NCBI GenBank assembly: GCA_029258695.1 | Contig: JARIBR010000230.1 | Location: 1 to 8,453 of the forward strand | Direction: 5' to 3' | Source of the DNA: Quadrisphaera sp. | GTDB taxonomy: Bacteria; Actinomycetota; Actinomycetes; Actinomycetales; Quadrisphaeraceae | DNA: 8,453 nt | Shown: positions 1 through 5,747 of the stretch, piece by piece | How positions within the stretch are numbered: the stretch's first letter is position 1 | Layout: every line of letters begins with the position of its first letter | The notes under the pieces: model-generated | Databases searched by the model: none | What the model was told of the DNA's origin: nothing | What the model saw: only the letters and a program-made list of their open reading frames with translations | Position numbers and translations under genes: made by a program

Positions 1-1177
1 CCTTCGAGTCGCGGTAGTGGCGCCCCACGGGGGACTCGTTCATGTACCCGGTGCCCCCGAGGATCTGCGCGGCGTCGCGGGCGTTGTCCATCGCCGCCTC
101 GCTGCCCACCATCTTCGCGATGGAGGCTTCCGTCTTGAAGGGGTGACCGCGGTCGACCTTCACGGCGGCGTCGAGATAGGCGAGCCGTGCGGTGTGCACG
201 CGCGCCTTCATCCGGGCCAGCTTGAAGGCGATGGACTGGTTCTCCCCGATCGGCCGGCCGAAGACCACGCGTTCCTTCGCGTACCGCGTCGCCTCCTCCA
301 GGCAGCCCTGGGCAGCGCCGGCGCACAGCGCCGCGAAGGCCACCCGGCCCTCGTCGAGCACGGTGAGGAAGTTCGCGAAGCCGCGACCGCGCTCCCCGAG
401 CAGGTTGGCCTCGGGCACCCGCACGTCCTCGAGCACCAGGGGGTGGGTGTCGGAGGTGTGCCAGCCGACCTTGTCGTAGGGCGGCAGGACGGTCAGGCCC
501 GGCGTGCCCGACGGCACGAGGATGGTGCTCAGCTCCTTCTTCACCGAGCCGTCGGGACGGGTCGACTGCCCGGTGACGGCCGTGACGGTGATCAGCGTCG
601 TGATCTTCGAGCCGGAGTTGGTGATGTACTGCTTGGAGCCGTTGATGACCCACTGGCCGTCGACGAGCTCCGCGGTGGTCTTGGTCCCCCCGGCGTCGGA
701 GCCGGCGTCGGCCTCGGTGAGGCCGAAACCGGCCAGCGCCTGCCCCGAGGCCAGCTCGGGGAGCCACCGCCGCTTCTGCTCCTCGGTGCCGAAGCGCAGG
801 ATCGGGACCATGCCCAGGCCCACGCCGGCCTCGAGGGTGACGGCGATGGACTGGTCGGCGCGCGCCAGCTGCTCGACGGCCAGGCACAGCGCCAGGTAGT
901 CGCGTCCGCTCCCGCCGTACTCCTGCGGCACGGGGAGCCCGAAGAGCCCCATCTCGCCCATGCTGGCGAGGATGTCGTAGGGCAGCTCGCGCTTGGTGTC
1001 GTACTCGTAGGCGGCGGGCGCCACCACCTCGTCGGCGAAGGTGCGCACCTGCTCGACGAGGTCACGGTGGAACGCGGGCAGCTCGAAACCGTTCGGCGAC
1101 GAGGCGCCCGAGGGCGCCGGAGGCGCCACGTCGGCGTGCTCGGCGCTCGCAGGGGCTTCAGGGGTGGAGATGGCCAT
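1..1177 (-). CDS. acdH: Acyl-CoA dehydrogenase, short/branched-chain type (C-terminus beyond window)
   Basis: FAD-dependent dehydrogenase that introduces the alpha,beta double bond into acyl-CoAs and passes electrons to ETF. 392 residues are visible; roughly the last 25-30 of a normal protein lie past the left edge. Residues 149-168 hold the first family signature (GFGLTEADAGSD), and residues 371-392 the second (QILGGTGYMNE...GRHYRDSK). The segment KVGWHTSDTHPL (236-247) resembles what I recall of actinobacterial AcdH-like enzymes. The helix-G position that carries the catalytic Glu in isovaleryl-CoA dehydrogenase reads LDEGR (274-278), with Gly at the aligned site as in SCAD. The base should therefore be the C-terminal Glu, which is out of view. 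The ATG start is supported by AGGAG 6 nt upstream and leaves an Ala/Pro/Ser-rich N-terminal extension of about 30 residues. It is last in the bkd operon, 62 bp after bkdC. Likely substrates are isobutyryl-, 2-methylbutyryl- or isovaleryl-CoA. The family is certain; the substrate and symbol are inferred. Confidence 0.9.
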   Translation of the reverse strand, partial: MAISTPEAPASAEHADVAPPAPSGASSPNGFELPAFHRDLVEQVRTFADEVVAPAAYEYDTKRELPYDILASMGEMGLFGLPVPQEYGGSGRDYLALCLAVEQLARADQSIAVTLEAGVGLGMVPILRFGTEEQKRRWLPELASGQALAGFGLTEADAGSDAGGTKTTAELVDGQWVINGSKQYITNSGSKITTLITVTAVTGQSTRPDGSVKKELSTILVPSGTPGLTVLPPYDKVGWHTSDTHPLVLEDVRVPEANLLGERGRGFANFLTVLDEGRVAFAALCAGAAQGCLEEATRYAKERVVFGRPIGENQSIAFKLARMKARVHTARLAYLDAAVKVDRGHPFKTEASIAKMVGSEAAMDNARDAAQILGGTGYMNESPVGRHYRDSK

Positions 1178-1221
1178 GGGGTGCTCCTGAGGACGAAGGA
1201 TGGATCGGTCTGTCGGCGTCG

Positions 1222-1236
1222 TGCCCGCGTCGGGCA
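1222..1236 (-). other. Short hairpin in the bkdC-acdH gap
   Basis: TGCCCG-N3-CGGGCA forms a perfect 6-bp stem with a 3-nt loop, starting 3 nt after the bkdC stop codon on the minus strand. No T run follows, so an intrinsic terminator is unlikely. It could be a partial attenuator or RNA-processing site between bkdC and the dehydrogenase gene. Confidence 0.25.
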
Positions 1237-1239
1237 GGC

Positions 1240-2739
1240 TCAGCCGACGAAGGCGGTCACGGGGTCGCGGAGGGTGTCGCCGACGGCGGCGAGGAAGCGT
1301 GCTCCCTGCTCGCCGTCGAGCACGCGGTGGTCGATGGACAGGCTGAGGGTGACGACGTCGCGCAGGGCGACCTCGCCCTCGTGCTCCCACGGGCGCCGCC
1401 TCACCGCCCCGACGGCGAGGATCGCCGCCTGCCCACGGTGGAGGATCGGGGTGCCGGCGTCGACGCCGAAGACGCCGACGTTGCTGAGGGTGATGGTGCC
1501 GCCCTCCAGCGCTGACGGGGCGGTCTTGCCGGCGCGCGCGGTGGTGGCGAGCTCGGAGATGCCGGTGGCCAGCTCGACCAGGCTCGCGTCGCCGACGTCG
1601 GCCAGGAACGGCACGACGAGGCCCCGCGGGGTGGCCGCGGCGATGCCGAGGTCGACGCGGGAGGGGCGCACGATCGCGTCGCCGTCCCAGCGGGCGTTGA
1701 CCTCGCGGTGGCGGCGCACCGCGAGGCACAGCGCCCGGGCCACCGCGGCGAGGAACGTCAGGCGCCCCTCGGCGTGCTCGCGCCGGCCGCGCAGCTGCTC
1801 GAGCAGCGCGGTCGTGGCGGTGACGTCGACGGTGAGGAAGACGGTGACCTGGGGGGTCGCCGCCGCGTCGGTCATGGCGCGGGCCATGTGCTTCTGGACC
1901 CCGCGGACGGGGACGCGTTCGTCGTCGGTGCTACCGGGGCTGCCGGTGCTGTCGGGGCTGTCAGCGCTGCCGTCGCTGTCAGCGCCGCTGCCGCCGCCGC
2001 TGCGGGCACCCTCGACGGGCGGTGCCGACGCCGCCTGCTCGCTCGCCCGGCCGGCCGCCTCCACGTCGTCACGGGTGACCCGGCCGTCCTCGCCGCTGCC
2101 CTCGAGGTCGTCGATCACCACGCCGAGGCGCTGCGCGAGGGCGCGCACCGGCGGTGTGGAGCGCACCGGCGGTGCGGTGCGCAGCCCCTGCGGCGGCGGC
2201 GTCCTCTCGCTCTGCCCGGGCGGGGCCGGCTCGGCCGGCTGGGCCGACGACGGATGGACCGGCTGGGACTGCTCGCTCTGCCCGGCCGACCCGCCGGACG
2301 CCTCGACTCCGGCCGGGCTCTGCTCCGCGAACCGACGGGCCCGGCGGGTCGGGGCCCCGCGCGTGGTGGCGGTGGCGCCGTAGCCGACGAGGTTCGGCGG
2401 CGCGGCCTCCTCGTCCTCGCTCTCCTCGCCGCGCTCCCGGTCCGCCGACGCGAGACCCTCCGACGCGCTCGTGGGCGCGGCACCGCCGCCGTCCTCGTCC
2501 TCGTCCGTCCGGAAGGAGACGATCGTCGTGCCGACGTCGACGACGGTGCCGGCCTCGACGTGCAGGCGCTCGATCACCCCGGTGAACGGCGCTGGCAGCT
2601 CGACGACGGCCTTGGCCGTCTCGACCTCGGCGATGGCCTGGTCGCGGGTGACGCTCTCGCCCTCGACGACGTGCCAGGAGACGATCTCCGACTCCGTCAG
2701 GCCCTCGCCGAGGTCCGGCAGCAGGAAGTCGCGCAGCAC
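1240..2739 (-). CDS. bkdC: Branched-chain 2-oxo acid dehydrogenase E2 (dihydrolipoyl acyltransferase)
   Basis: Core of the branched-chain 2-oxo acid dehydrogenase complex: it accepts the acyl group from E1 on a swinging lipoyl arm and transfers it to CoA. The 499 residues hold one lipoyl domain (1-78) with the lipoylated lysine at K43 in VETAKA, a peripheral-subunit-binding domain (about 196-230, RALAQRLGV...DGRVTRDDV), and a catalytic acyltransferase domain (about 273-499) ending in the active-site motif DHRVLDG with H471 and D475. GGTITLSNVG (413-422) is also conserved. Two long linkers, acidic or Pro/Gln/Ser-rich (79-195) and Gly/Ser/Asp-rich (234-272), separate the domains. The NLVGYG stretch (116-121) is one I associate with actinobacterial branched-chain E2s. 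The GTG start lies 3 bp after bkdB, with GGGAGG 8 nt upstream. A pyruvate or 2-oxoglutarate E2 is possible from sequence alone, but the neighbouring methylcrotonyl-CoA carboxylase favours branched-chain substrates. Confidence 0.94.
   Translation of the reverse strand: MLRDFLLPDLGEGLTESEIVSWHVVEGESVTRDQAIAEVETAKAVVELPAPFTGVIERLHVEAGTVVDVGTTIVSFRTDEDEDGGGAAPTSASEGLASADRERGEESEDEEAAPPNLVGYGATATTRGAPTRRARRFAEQSPAGVEASGGSAGQSEQSQPVHPSSAQPAEPAPPGQSERTPPPQGLRTAPPVRSTPPVRALAQRLGVVIDDLEGSGEDGRVTRDDVEAAGRASEQAASAPPVEGARSGGGSGADSDGSADSPDSTGSPGSTDDERVPVRGVQKHMARAMTDAAATPQVTVFLTVDVTATTALLEQLRGRREHAEGRLTFLAAVARALCLAVRRHREVNARWDGDAIVRPSRVDLGIAAATPRGLVVPFLADVGDASLVELATGISELATTARAGKTAPSALEGGTITLSNVGVFGVDAGTPILHRGQAAILAVGAVRRRPWEHEGEVALRDVVTLSLSIDHRVLDGEQGARFLAAVGDTLRDPVTAFVG
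1957..1985 (-). repeat. 18-bp-period repeat in the second E2 linker
   Basis: The 11-mer gctgtcagcgc occurs at 1957-1967 and 1975-1985, again 18 bp apart and in frame, inside the Gly/Ser/Asp-rich linker before the catalytic domain. Confidence 0.5.
2143..2174 (-). repeat. 18-bp-period repeat in the first E2 linker
   Basis: The 14-mer gcgcaccggcggtg occurs at 2143-2156 and 2161-2174, exactly 18 bp apart and in frame with bkdC. It encodes the repeated PPVR before the subunit-binding domain. Confidence 0.55.
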
Positions 2740-2742
2740 GGC

Positions 2743-3762
2743 TCAGCCCTCCCGCTCGTAGCTGGACGGGCGCCCGAGCGCGTGGTCCACGCCGTCGAGG
2801 ACCCGGTCGAGGTCGGGCAGGTGGTGCTTCTCGGCCTTGGCCGGTGGGTACGGGGTGTCGAAGCCGGTGACGCGCACCGGGGAGTGCTCGAGCACGGAGA
2901 AGCACCGCTCGGTCAGCCCGGCCGCGACCTCGGCGCCGATGCCGTGGCTGCCCGGGGACTCGTGCGTGACCACGACCCGGCCGGTGCGGCGCACGGAGGC
3001 GACGAGCGTCGGCCAGTCGACCGGTGAGAGCGAGCGGAGGTCGATCACCTCGAGGGAGACGCCCTCGGCCTGCGCGGCCTCGGCGGCCGCCAGGGCGACG
3101 GCCACGAGCCCGCCGAAGGTGACGACCGTGACGTCGGTGCCCGGCCGGACCACCGCGGCGCTGGTCATGACGGAGCCGGCGTCGGCCGCGGCGGGGTCGT
3201 CGGCGCCGGTGACCACGTCGCCGCGCTGGTGGTAGCGGCGCTTGGGCTCGAAGAACAGCACCGGGTCGTCGGAGCGCACCGCCTCGCGGATGCCGTCGTA
3301 GGCGTCCTGGGGGTTCGACACGCTCATGACCCGCAGCCCGGGGGTGTGCGCGAAGTAGGACTCGGGGGAGTCGGAGTGGTGCTCGGCGGCGCCGATGCCG
3401 CCGCCGACCGGTACCCGGATGGTCAGCGGCACCTTCACGGCGCCCGCGGTGCGCGCGTGCCGGCGCGCGACCTGGCTGACGATCTGGTCGAACGCGGGGT
3501 AGATGAACCCGTCGAACTGGATCTCGCACACCGGCCGGTACCCGCGGTAGGCCATCCCGACGGCGGTGCCGATGATCCCGGACTCCGCCAGCGGGGTGTC
3601 CAGCACGCGCCGGGCGCCGAAGTCGCGCTGGAGCCCGTCGGTGATGCGGTAGACCCCGCCCAGCGCCCCGACGTCCTCGCCCATGACGACGACCTTCTGG
3701 TCGTCCTCCATGCATTCGCGCAGGCCGGCGGTGATGGCTGCGCCCATCGTCATGGCGCTCAT
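2743..3762 (-). CDS. bkdB: Branched-chain 2-oxo acid dehydrogenase E1 component, beta subunit
   Basis: Beta half of the thiamine-diphosphate-dependent E1 decarboxylase, which works as an alpha2beta2 heterotetramer with BkdA and transfers the acyl group to the E2 lipoyl arm. The 339-residue length is normal. Visible family features are GEDVGALGGVYRIT (28-41), the TPP-activating glutamate E60 in LAESGIIGTAVG, EIQFDGFIYPAFDQI (80-94), the conserved histidines H128/H129 in GAAEHHSDSPESYFAHTPG, and FDTPYPPAKAE (301-311) near the C-terminus. The ATG at 3762 overlaps the bkdA stop as ATGA, which implies translational coupling. A purine-rich AGGGAG precedes it inside bkdA. An in-frame ATG three codons later (3753) would change nothing important. 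The separate alpha and beta subunits match the branched-chain E1 form, as opposed to the fused homodimeric AceE-type pyruvate E1. Confidence 0.95.
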   Translation of the reverse strand: MSAMTMGAAITAGLRECMEDDQKVVVMGEDVGALGGVYRITDGLQRDFGARRVLDTPLAESGIIGTAVGMAYRGYRPVCEIQFDGFIYPAFDQIVSQVARRHARTAGAVKVPLTIRVPVGGGIGAAEHHSDSPESYFAHTPGLRVMSVSNPQDAYDGIREAVRSDDPVLFFEPKRRYHQRGDVVTGADDPAAADAGSVMTSAAVVRPGTDVTVVTFGGLVAVALAAAEAAQAEGVSLEVIDLRSLSPVDWPTLVASVRRTGRVVVTHESPGSHGIGAEVAAGLTERCFSVLEHSPVRVTGFDTPYPPAKAEKHHLPDLDRVLDGVDHALGRPSSYEREG

Positions 3763-4964
3763 CGCCCGGCTCCCTGCTGGTCGGTGGCGGCGGTGGCCTC
3801 GTGGTCGGCGAACGCCTCGAGGTACCGGGCGTGCTGGGCCCGCTGGGCGTCCATCACCGCGTGGGGCTCCGCGTAGACGTGGTCGAAGGCTGCCAGGGGA
3901 TCGGGGTCGGCCAGGGTGGTGACGCCGTCCCGCATCTGCGCGTCGAGGGCGGCGACCCGCTCGGCGACGCCGGCGCGCACCTCGTCGCCCAGCGCACCGC
4001 GGGCGTCGAGGTAGGCCTCGAGCCGGGCGATCGGGTCGCGCTTCGCCCAGGCCTCCAGCTCGGCGGGCTGTCGGTACCGCGTGGGGTCGTCCGCGGTGGT
4101 GTGCGGTCCCATGCGGTAGGTCAGCGCCTCGATGAAGGTGGGTCCGCCGCCGTCGCGGGCCCGGGCGAGCGCCTCGCGGGTGACGGCGAGCACGGCGAGC
4201 ACGTCGTTGCCGTCGACGGTGACCGCCGGGATGCCGAACCCTCTGGCCCGGCCGGCCAGGCTGGTGTGGGTCTGCAGCGCGACCGGCTCGGAGATCGCCC
4301 ACTGGTTGTTCTGGCAGAAGAACACCGCCGGCGCGGTGTAGGTGGCGGCGAAGACCATGGCCTCGGAGACGTCACCCTCGCTGGTCGCGCCGTCACCGAA
4401 GTAGCTGATCGCCACGTCGTGGCCGCCGTCGAACGAGACGCCCATGGCGTAGCCGACCGCGTGCAGCGTCTGCGCGCCGATGATCACCTGGGGGGTGGCC
4501 ATGCCGTACGCGTGGGGGTCCCAGCCGCTGGCGCCCACGCCGCGCCACACGCGCAGCAGGTCGAGGACGGGCACCCCGCGGCAGTGGGCCACCGCGTGCT
4601 CGCGGTAGCTGGTGAACGCGAAGTCGCCGATCGCCAGCGCCCGGGCAGAGCCGATCTGGGCCGCCTCCTGGCCCAGCAGCGGCGGCCAGAGCGCGAGCTG
4701 GCCCTGACGCTGCAGGAGCGTGGCCGTGGCGTCGATGCGGCGCACCGCGCTCATGTCCTCCCACAGCCCCACCAGGGCCTCGTCGTCGACGTCGCTCACC
4801 CGGGCCTCGTAGGGCGAGCTGCCGGCGCGCGCGCCGGCGGGGTCGATCAACCGCACCGTGTCCTCGGGCTCCGGGGCGAGGTCGCCCAGGGGACCGTCGT
4901 CGGTGAGCCGGCGCGCCACGGGGGGCATCGCGTCCGGTGGAGCTTCGATCACTGAGTGCGACAT
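3759..4964 (-). CDS. bkdA: Branched-chain 2-oxo acid dehydrogenase E1 component, alpha subunit
   Basis: TPP-binding half of E1, catalysing oxidative decarboxylation of the 2-oxo acids from leucine, isoleucine and valine. It has 401 residues. The TPP motif runs from GDG (190-192) to NN (219-220), the usual spacing of about 30. SYREHAVAHCRGV (119-131) matches the conserved active-site segment. YRMGPHTTADDPTRYR (283-298) is the loop that in human BCKDHA reads RIGHHSTSDDS and is regulated by phosphorylation; no kinase gene is visible here. The start was set at 4964 because GGAGG lies 9 nt upstream. The frame stays open to an ATG at 5099, but that stretch lies in the regulatory region and encodes Arg/Ser-rich sequence unlike the family. 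This is the first gene of the minus-strand operon, divergent from the lrp gene. Actinobacterial homologues were often annotated as pdhA; context favours BCKDH. Confidence 0.95.
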   Translation of the reverse strand: MSHSVIEAPPDAMPPVARRLTDDGPLGDLAPEPEDTVRLIDPAGARAGSSPYEARVSDVDDEALVGLWEDMSAVRRIDATATLLQRQGQLALWPPLLGQEAAQIGSARALAIGDFAFTSYREHAVAHCRGVPVLDLLRVWRGVGASGWDPHAYGMATPQVIIGAQTLHAVGYAMGVSFDGGHDVAISYFGDGATSEGDVSEAMVFAATYTAPAVFFCQNNQWAISEPVALQTHTSLAGRARGFGIPAVTVDGNDVLAVLAVTREALARARDGGGPTFIEALTYRMGPHTTADDPTRYRQPAELEAWAKRDPIARLEAYLDARGALGDEVRAGVAERVAALDAQMRDGVTTLADPDPLAAFDHVYAEPHAVMDAQRAQHARYLEAFADHEATAATDQQGAGR

Positions 4965-4980
4965 CGCCGTCTGCCTCCGT

Positions 4981-4990
4981 TGGTGCACCC
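4981..4990. repeat. TGGTGCACCC, copy 1 (bkdA leader)
   Basis: The core GGTGCACC (4982-4989) is a perfect 8-bp palindrome lying 3 nt upstream (bkdA sense) of the bkdA Shine-Dalgarno. The same ten bases recur at 5105-5114. The two copies flank the predicted bkdA promoter. Confidence 0.5.
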
Positions 4991-5033
4991 CTGGCGCCTG
5001 ACGTCCCCCCGGTCCTGGAAGGAGGCTGGCGCC
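4991..5033 (-). repeat. CTGGCGCC direct repeat pair in the bkdA leader
   Basis: CTGGCGCC occurs at 4991-4998 and 5026-5033, 35 bp apart. The GGCGCC core is self-complementary, so the transcribed leader could pair TGGCGCC (4992-4998) with GGCGCCA (5028-5034) as a 7-bp stem with a 29-nt loop. A role is unproven. Confidence 0.25.
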
Positions 5034-5059
5034 ACGACTGCGTCGTCGAGTGCTCACCG

Positions 5060-5089
5060 ACGGTACGCTCGTCCGGTCGATGCGCGCAA
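5060..5089 (-). promoter_or_regulatory. Candidate bkdA operon promoter
   Basis: On the minus strand, TTGCGC (5084-5089) stands 18 bp upstream of TACCGT (5060-5065). This fits an actinobacterial housekeeping promoter (TTGAC / TAnnnT) reasonably well. Transcription would begin near 5053, leaving a leader of about 90 nt before the bkdA ATG at 4964. The leader contains a GGTGCACC palindrome and two CTGGCGCC copies. The call rests on sequence alone; the -10 matches only the loose consensus. Confidence 0.45.
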
Positions 5090-5104
5090 GAGATGACACA
5101 CCGA

Positions 5105-5114
5105 TGGTGCACCC
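5105..5114. repeat. TGGTGCACCC, copy 2 (upstream of the bkdA -35)
   Basis: Exact second copy of the ten-base element, 124 bp from the first. It lies 15 bp upstream of the predicted bkdA -35 and about 20 bp upstream of the lrp -35, so a protein bound here could influence both divergent promoters. Confidence 0.5.
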
Positions 5115-5133
5115 TGCACGAGCCGCGGGGGCG

Positions 5134-5160
5134 TTGACGCCGAGCGGCCGCTGCTAGCGT
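5134..5160 (+). promoter_or_regulatory. Candidate promoter of the Lrp-type regulator gene (leaderless)
   Basis: TTGACG (5134-5139) is a strong -35 match and TAGCGT (5155-5160) fits TAnnnT. The 15-bp spacer is shorter than the usual 17-18. The expected start point, about 7 nt after the -10, falls at 5166-5168, on or next to the GTG start codon. A candidate regulator site (5147-5161) overlaps the -10, which would suit autorepression. Confidence 0.45.
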
Positions 5161-5161
5161 C
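5147..5161. promoter_or_regulatory. Candidate operator B, near-palindrome overlapping the lrp -10
   Basis: The 15-mer GCCGCTGCTAGCGTC matches the perfect palindrome at 5685-5699 at 13 of 15 positions. Its half-sites GCCGCT and AGCGTC are inverted repeats with one mismatch and a 3-nt centre. Fifteen bp is a usual length for Lrp-family sites. The shared TAGCGT may partly reflect the promoter -10, so the similarity is not wholly independent evidence. Confidence 0.4.
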
Positions 5162-5167
5162 ACCAGG

Positions 5168-5647
5168 GTGCGCGCCCTCGACGCCGTCGACCTCCGGCTC
5201 CTCCTCACGCTCGTCGACGCCCCGAGGGCCAGCGCCGTCGCCATCGCCGAACGCCTCGGCCTGAGCCGGAACACCGTGCGCGCCCGCCTGAGCGCGCTGG
5301 TGCGCGACGAGGCCTTCCTCTCCTACGACCGGTGCGTCGCGCCCGAGGCCGCCGGGTGCCCGCTGACGGCGTTCATCACCCTCCACGTGCGCCAGCGTCT
5401 GCTCTCCGAGGCCATCGCGGCGATCGGCGCGATCCCCGAGGTCGTCCAGGCCCACGGCGTCACCGGTTCGGCCGACCTGCTCGTGCGCGTCGCGTGCGCC
5501 TCCAGCGCCGACCTCTTCCGCGTCGAGGAGGCGATCCTGGGGTGCCCCGGCGTCGAGCGCGTCGAGACCGCCCTGGGCGTCAGCGAGGTCATCCCCTACC
5601 GGATCGTCCCGCTGCTCCGGCAGCGGTTGGCGCAGCAGGCGGGCTGA
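5168..5647 (+). CDS. Lrp/AsnC-family transcriptional regulator
   Basis: Small DNA-binding regulator of 159 residues, the normal Lrp size. Residues about 3-52 form the winged helix-turn-helix, with recognition helix around [13 protein letters not shown] (33-45). Residues about 65-148 form the RAM effector-binding and oligomerisation domain, with the typical G-V-T-G-S-A-D turn at 97-103 and the pattern [21 protein letters not shown] near the end. The GTG start is forced: an in-frame TGA at 5135 lies only 33 bp upstream, and no other start codon falls between. No Shine-Dalgarno sits at a usable distance. It lies between, and reads away from, the bkd operon and in the same direction as accD1. In Pseudomonas putida the Lrp homologue BkdR activates the bkd operon in response to branched-chain amino acids. 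An equivalent role here, with autoregulation, is inferred from position and candidate operators. Confidence 0.93.
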   Translation: MRALDAVDLRLLLTLVDAPRASAVAIAERLGLSRNTVRARLSALVRDEAFLSYDRCVAPEAAGCPLTAFITLHVRQRLLSEAIAAIGAIPEVVQAHGVTGSADLLVRVACASSADLFRVEEAILGCPGVERVETALGVSEVIPYRIVPLLRQRLAQQAG

Positions 5648-5684
5648 CGGCGGCCCGGAGCCCGATCACGCGCCGGGTGGCCAC

Positions 5685-5699
5685 GACGCTGATAGCGTC
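5685..5699. promoter_or_regulatory. Candidate operator A, perfect 15-bp palindrome before accD1
   Basis: GACGCT-GAT-AGCGTC is a perfect inverted repeat with 6-bp arms and a 3-nt centre, located in the 100-bp gap between lrp and accD1. It contains TAGCGT (5693-5698), a possible -10 that would give a leader of about 43 nt before the GTG at 5748. No convincing -35 was found. Lrp-type proteins commonly bind 15-bp palindromes, so this is a plausible target of the upstream regulator. Confidence 0.45.
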
Positions 5700-5709
5700 C
5701 GCGCCAGAT

Positions 5710-5733
5710 CGGCCAGCGACGACGCTCTGGCCG
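5710..5733 (+). other. Inverted repeat (possible leader hairpin) before the accD1 ribosome-binding site
   Basis: CGGCCAG (5710-5716) and CTGGCCG (5727-5733) are perfect 7-bp inverted arms around a 10-nt loop, ending 5 nt before GGAGG (5739-5743). GCCAGA (5703-5708) could alternatively pair with TCTGGC (5726-5731), which uses the same right arm. In RNA this could affect accD1 translation; in DNA it could be a binding site. There is no U tract, so it is not a typical terminator. Confidence 0.35.
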
Positions 5734-5747
5734 CTGAGGGAGGACAC

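Noticed and set aside
584..599. GACGGTGATCAGCGTC, resembling the accD1 palindrome
   Set aside because: It lies inside the dehydrogenase coding sequence, has a 16-bp length that breaks the half-site spacing, and is explained by Thr-Leu-Ile-Thr-Val codons. It shows how readily such half-sites arise by chance.
17..2383. 788-codon open frame on the plus strand
   Set aside because: It lies antisense to the dehydrogenase and bkdC genes, whose motifs are unmistakable. Its product is Arg/Gly-rich without recognisable domains, as expected for antisense frames in high-GC DNA.
1240..4964. Pyruvate dehydrogenase complex
   Set aside because: It cannot be excluded from E1/E2 sequence alone, but linkage to methylcrotonyl-CoA carboxylase, an acyl-CoA dehydrogenase and an Lrp-type regulator fits branched-chain substrates much better.
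4965..5099. Start of bkdA at ATG 5099, adding 45 residues
   Set aside because: The extra segment is unlike E1 alpha N-termini, overlaps the predicted promoter, and the ATG at 4964 has a good GGAGG.
5143..5152. AGCGGCCGCT 10-bp palindrome in the lrp promoter
   Set aside because: GC-only palindromes of this size are expected in such DNA, no second copy was noticed, and it is off-centre from the other symmetric elements.
5054..5455. 133-codon minus-strand frame overlapping the lrp gene and the divergent gap
   Set aside because: It overlaps the well-supported Lrp coding region and has no recognisable domain.
5648..5684. Rho-independent terminator after the lrp gene
   Set aside because: No stable stem followed by a T run was found; lrp transcription may read into accD1.
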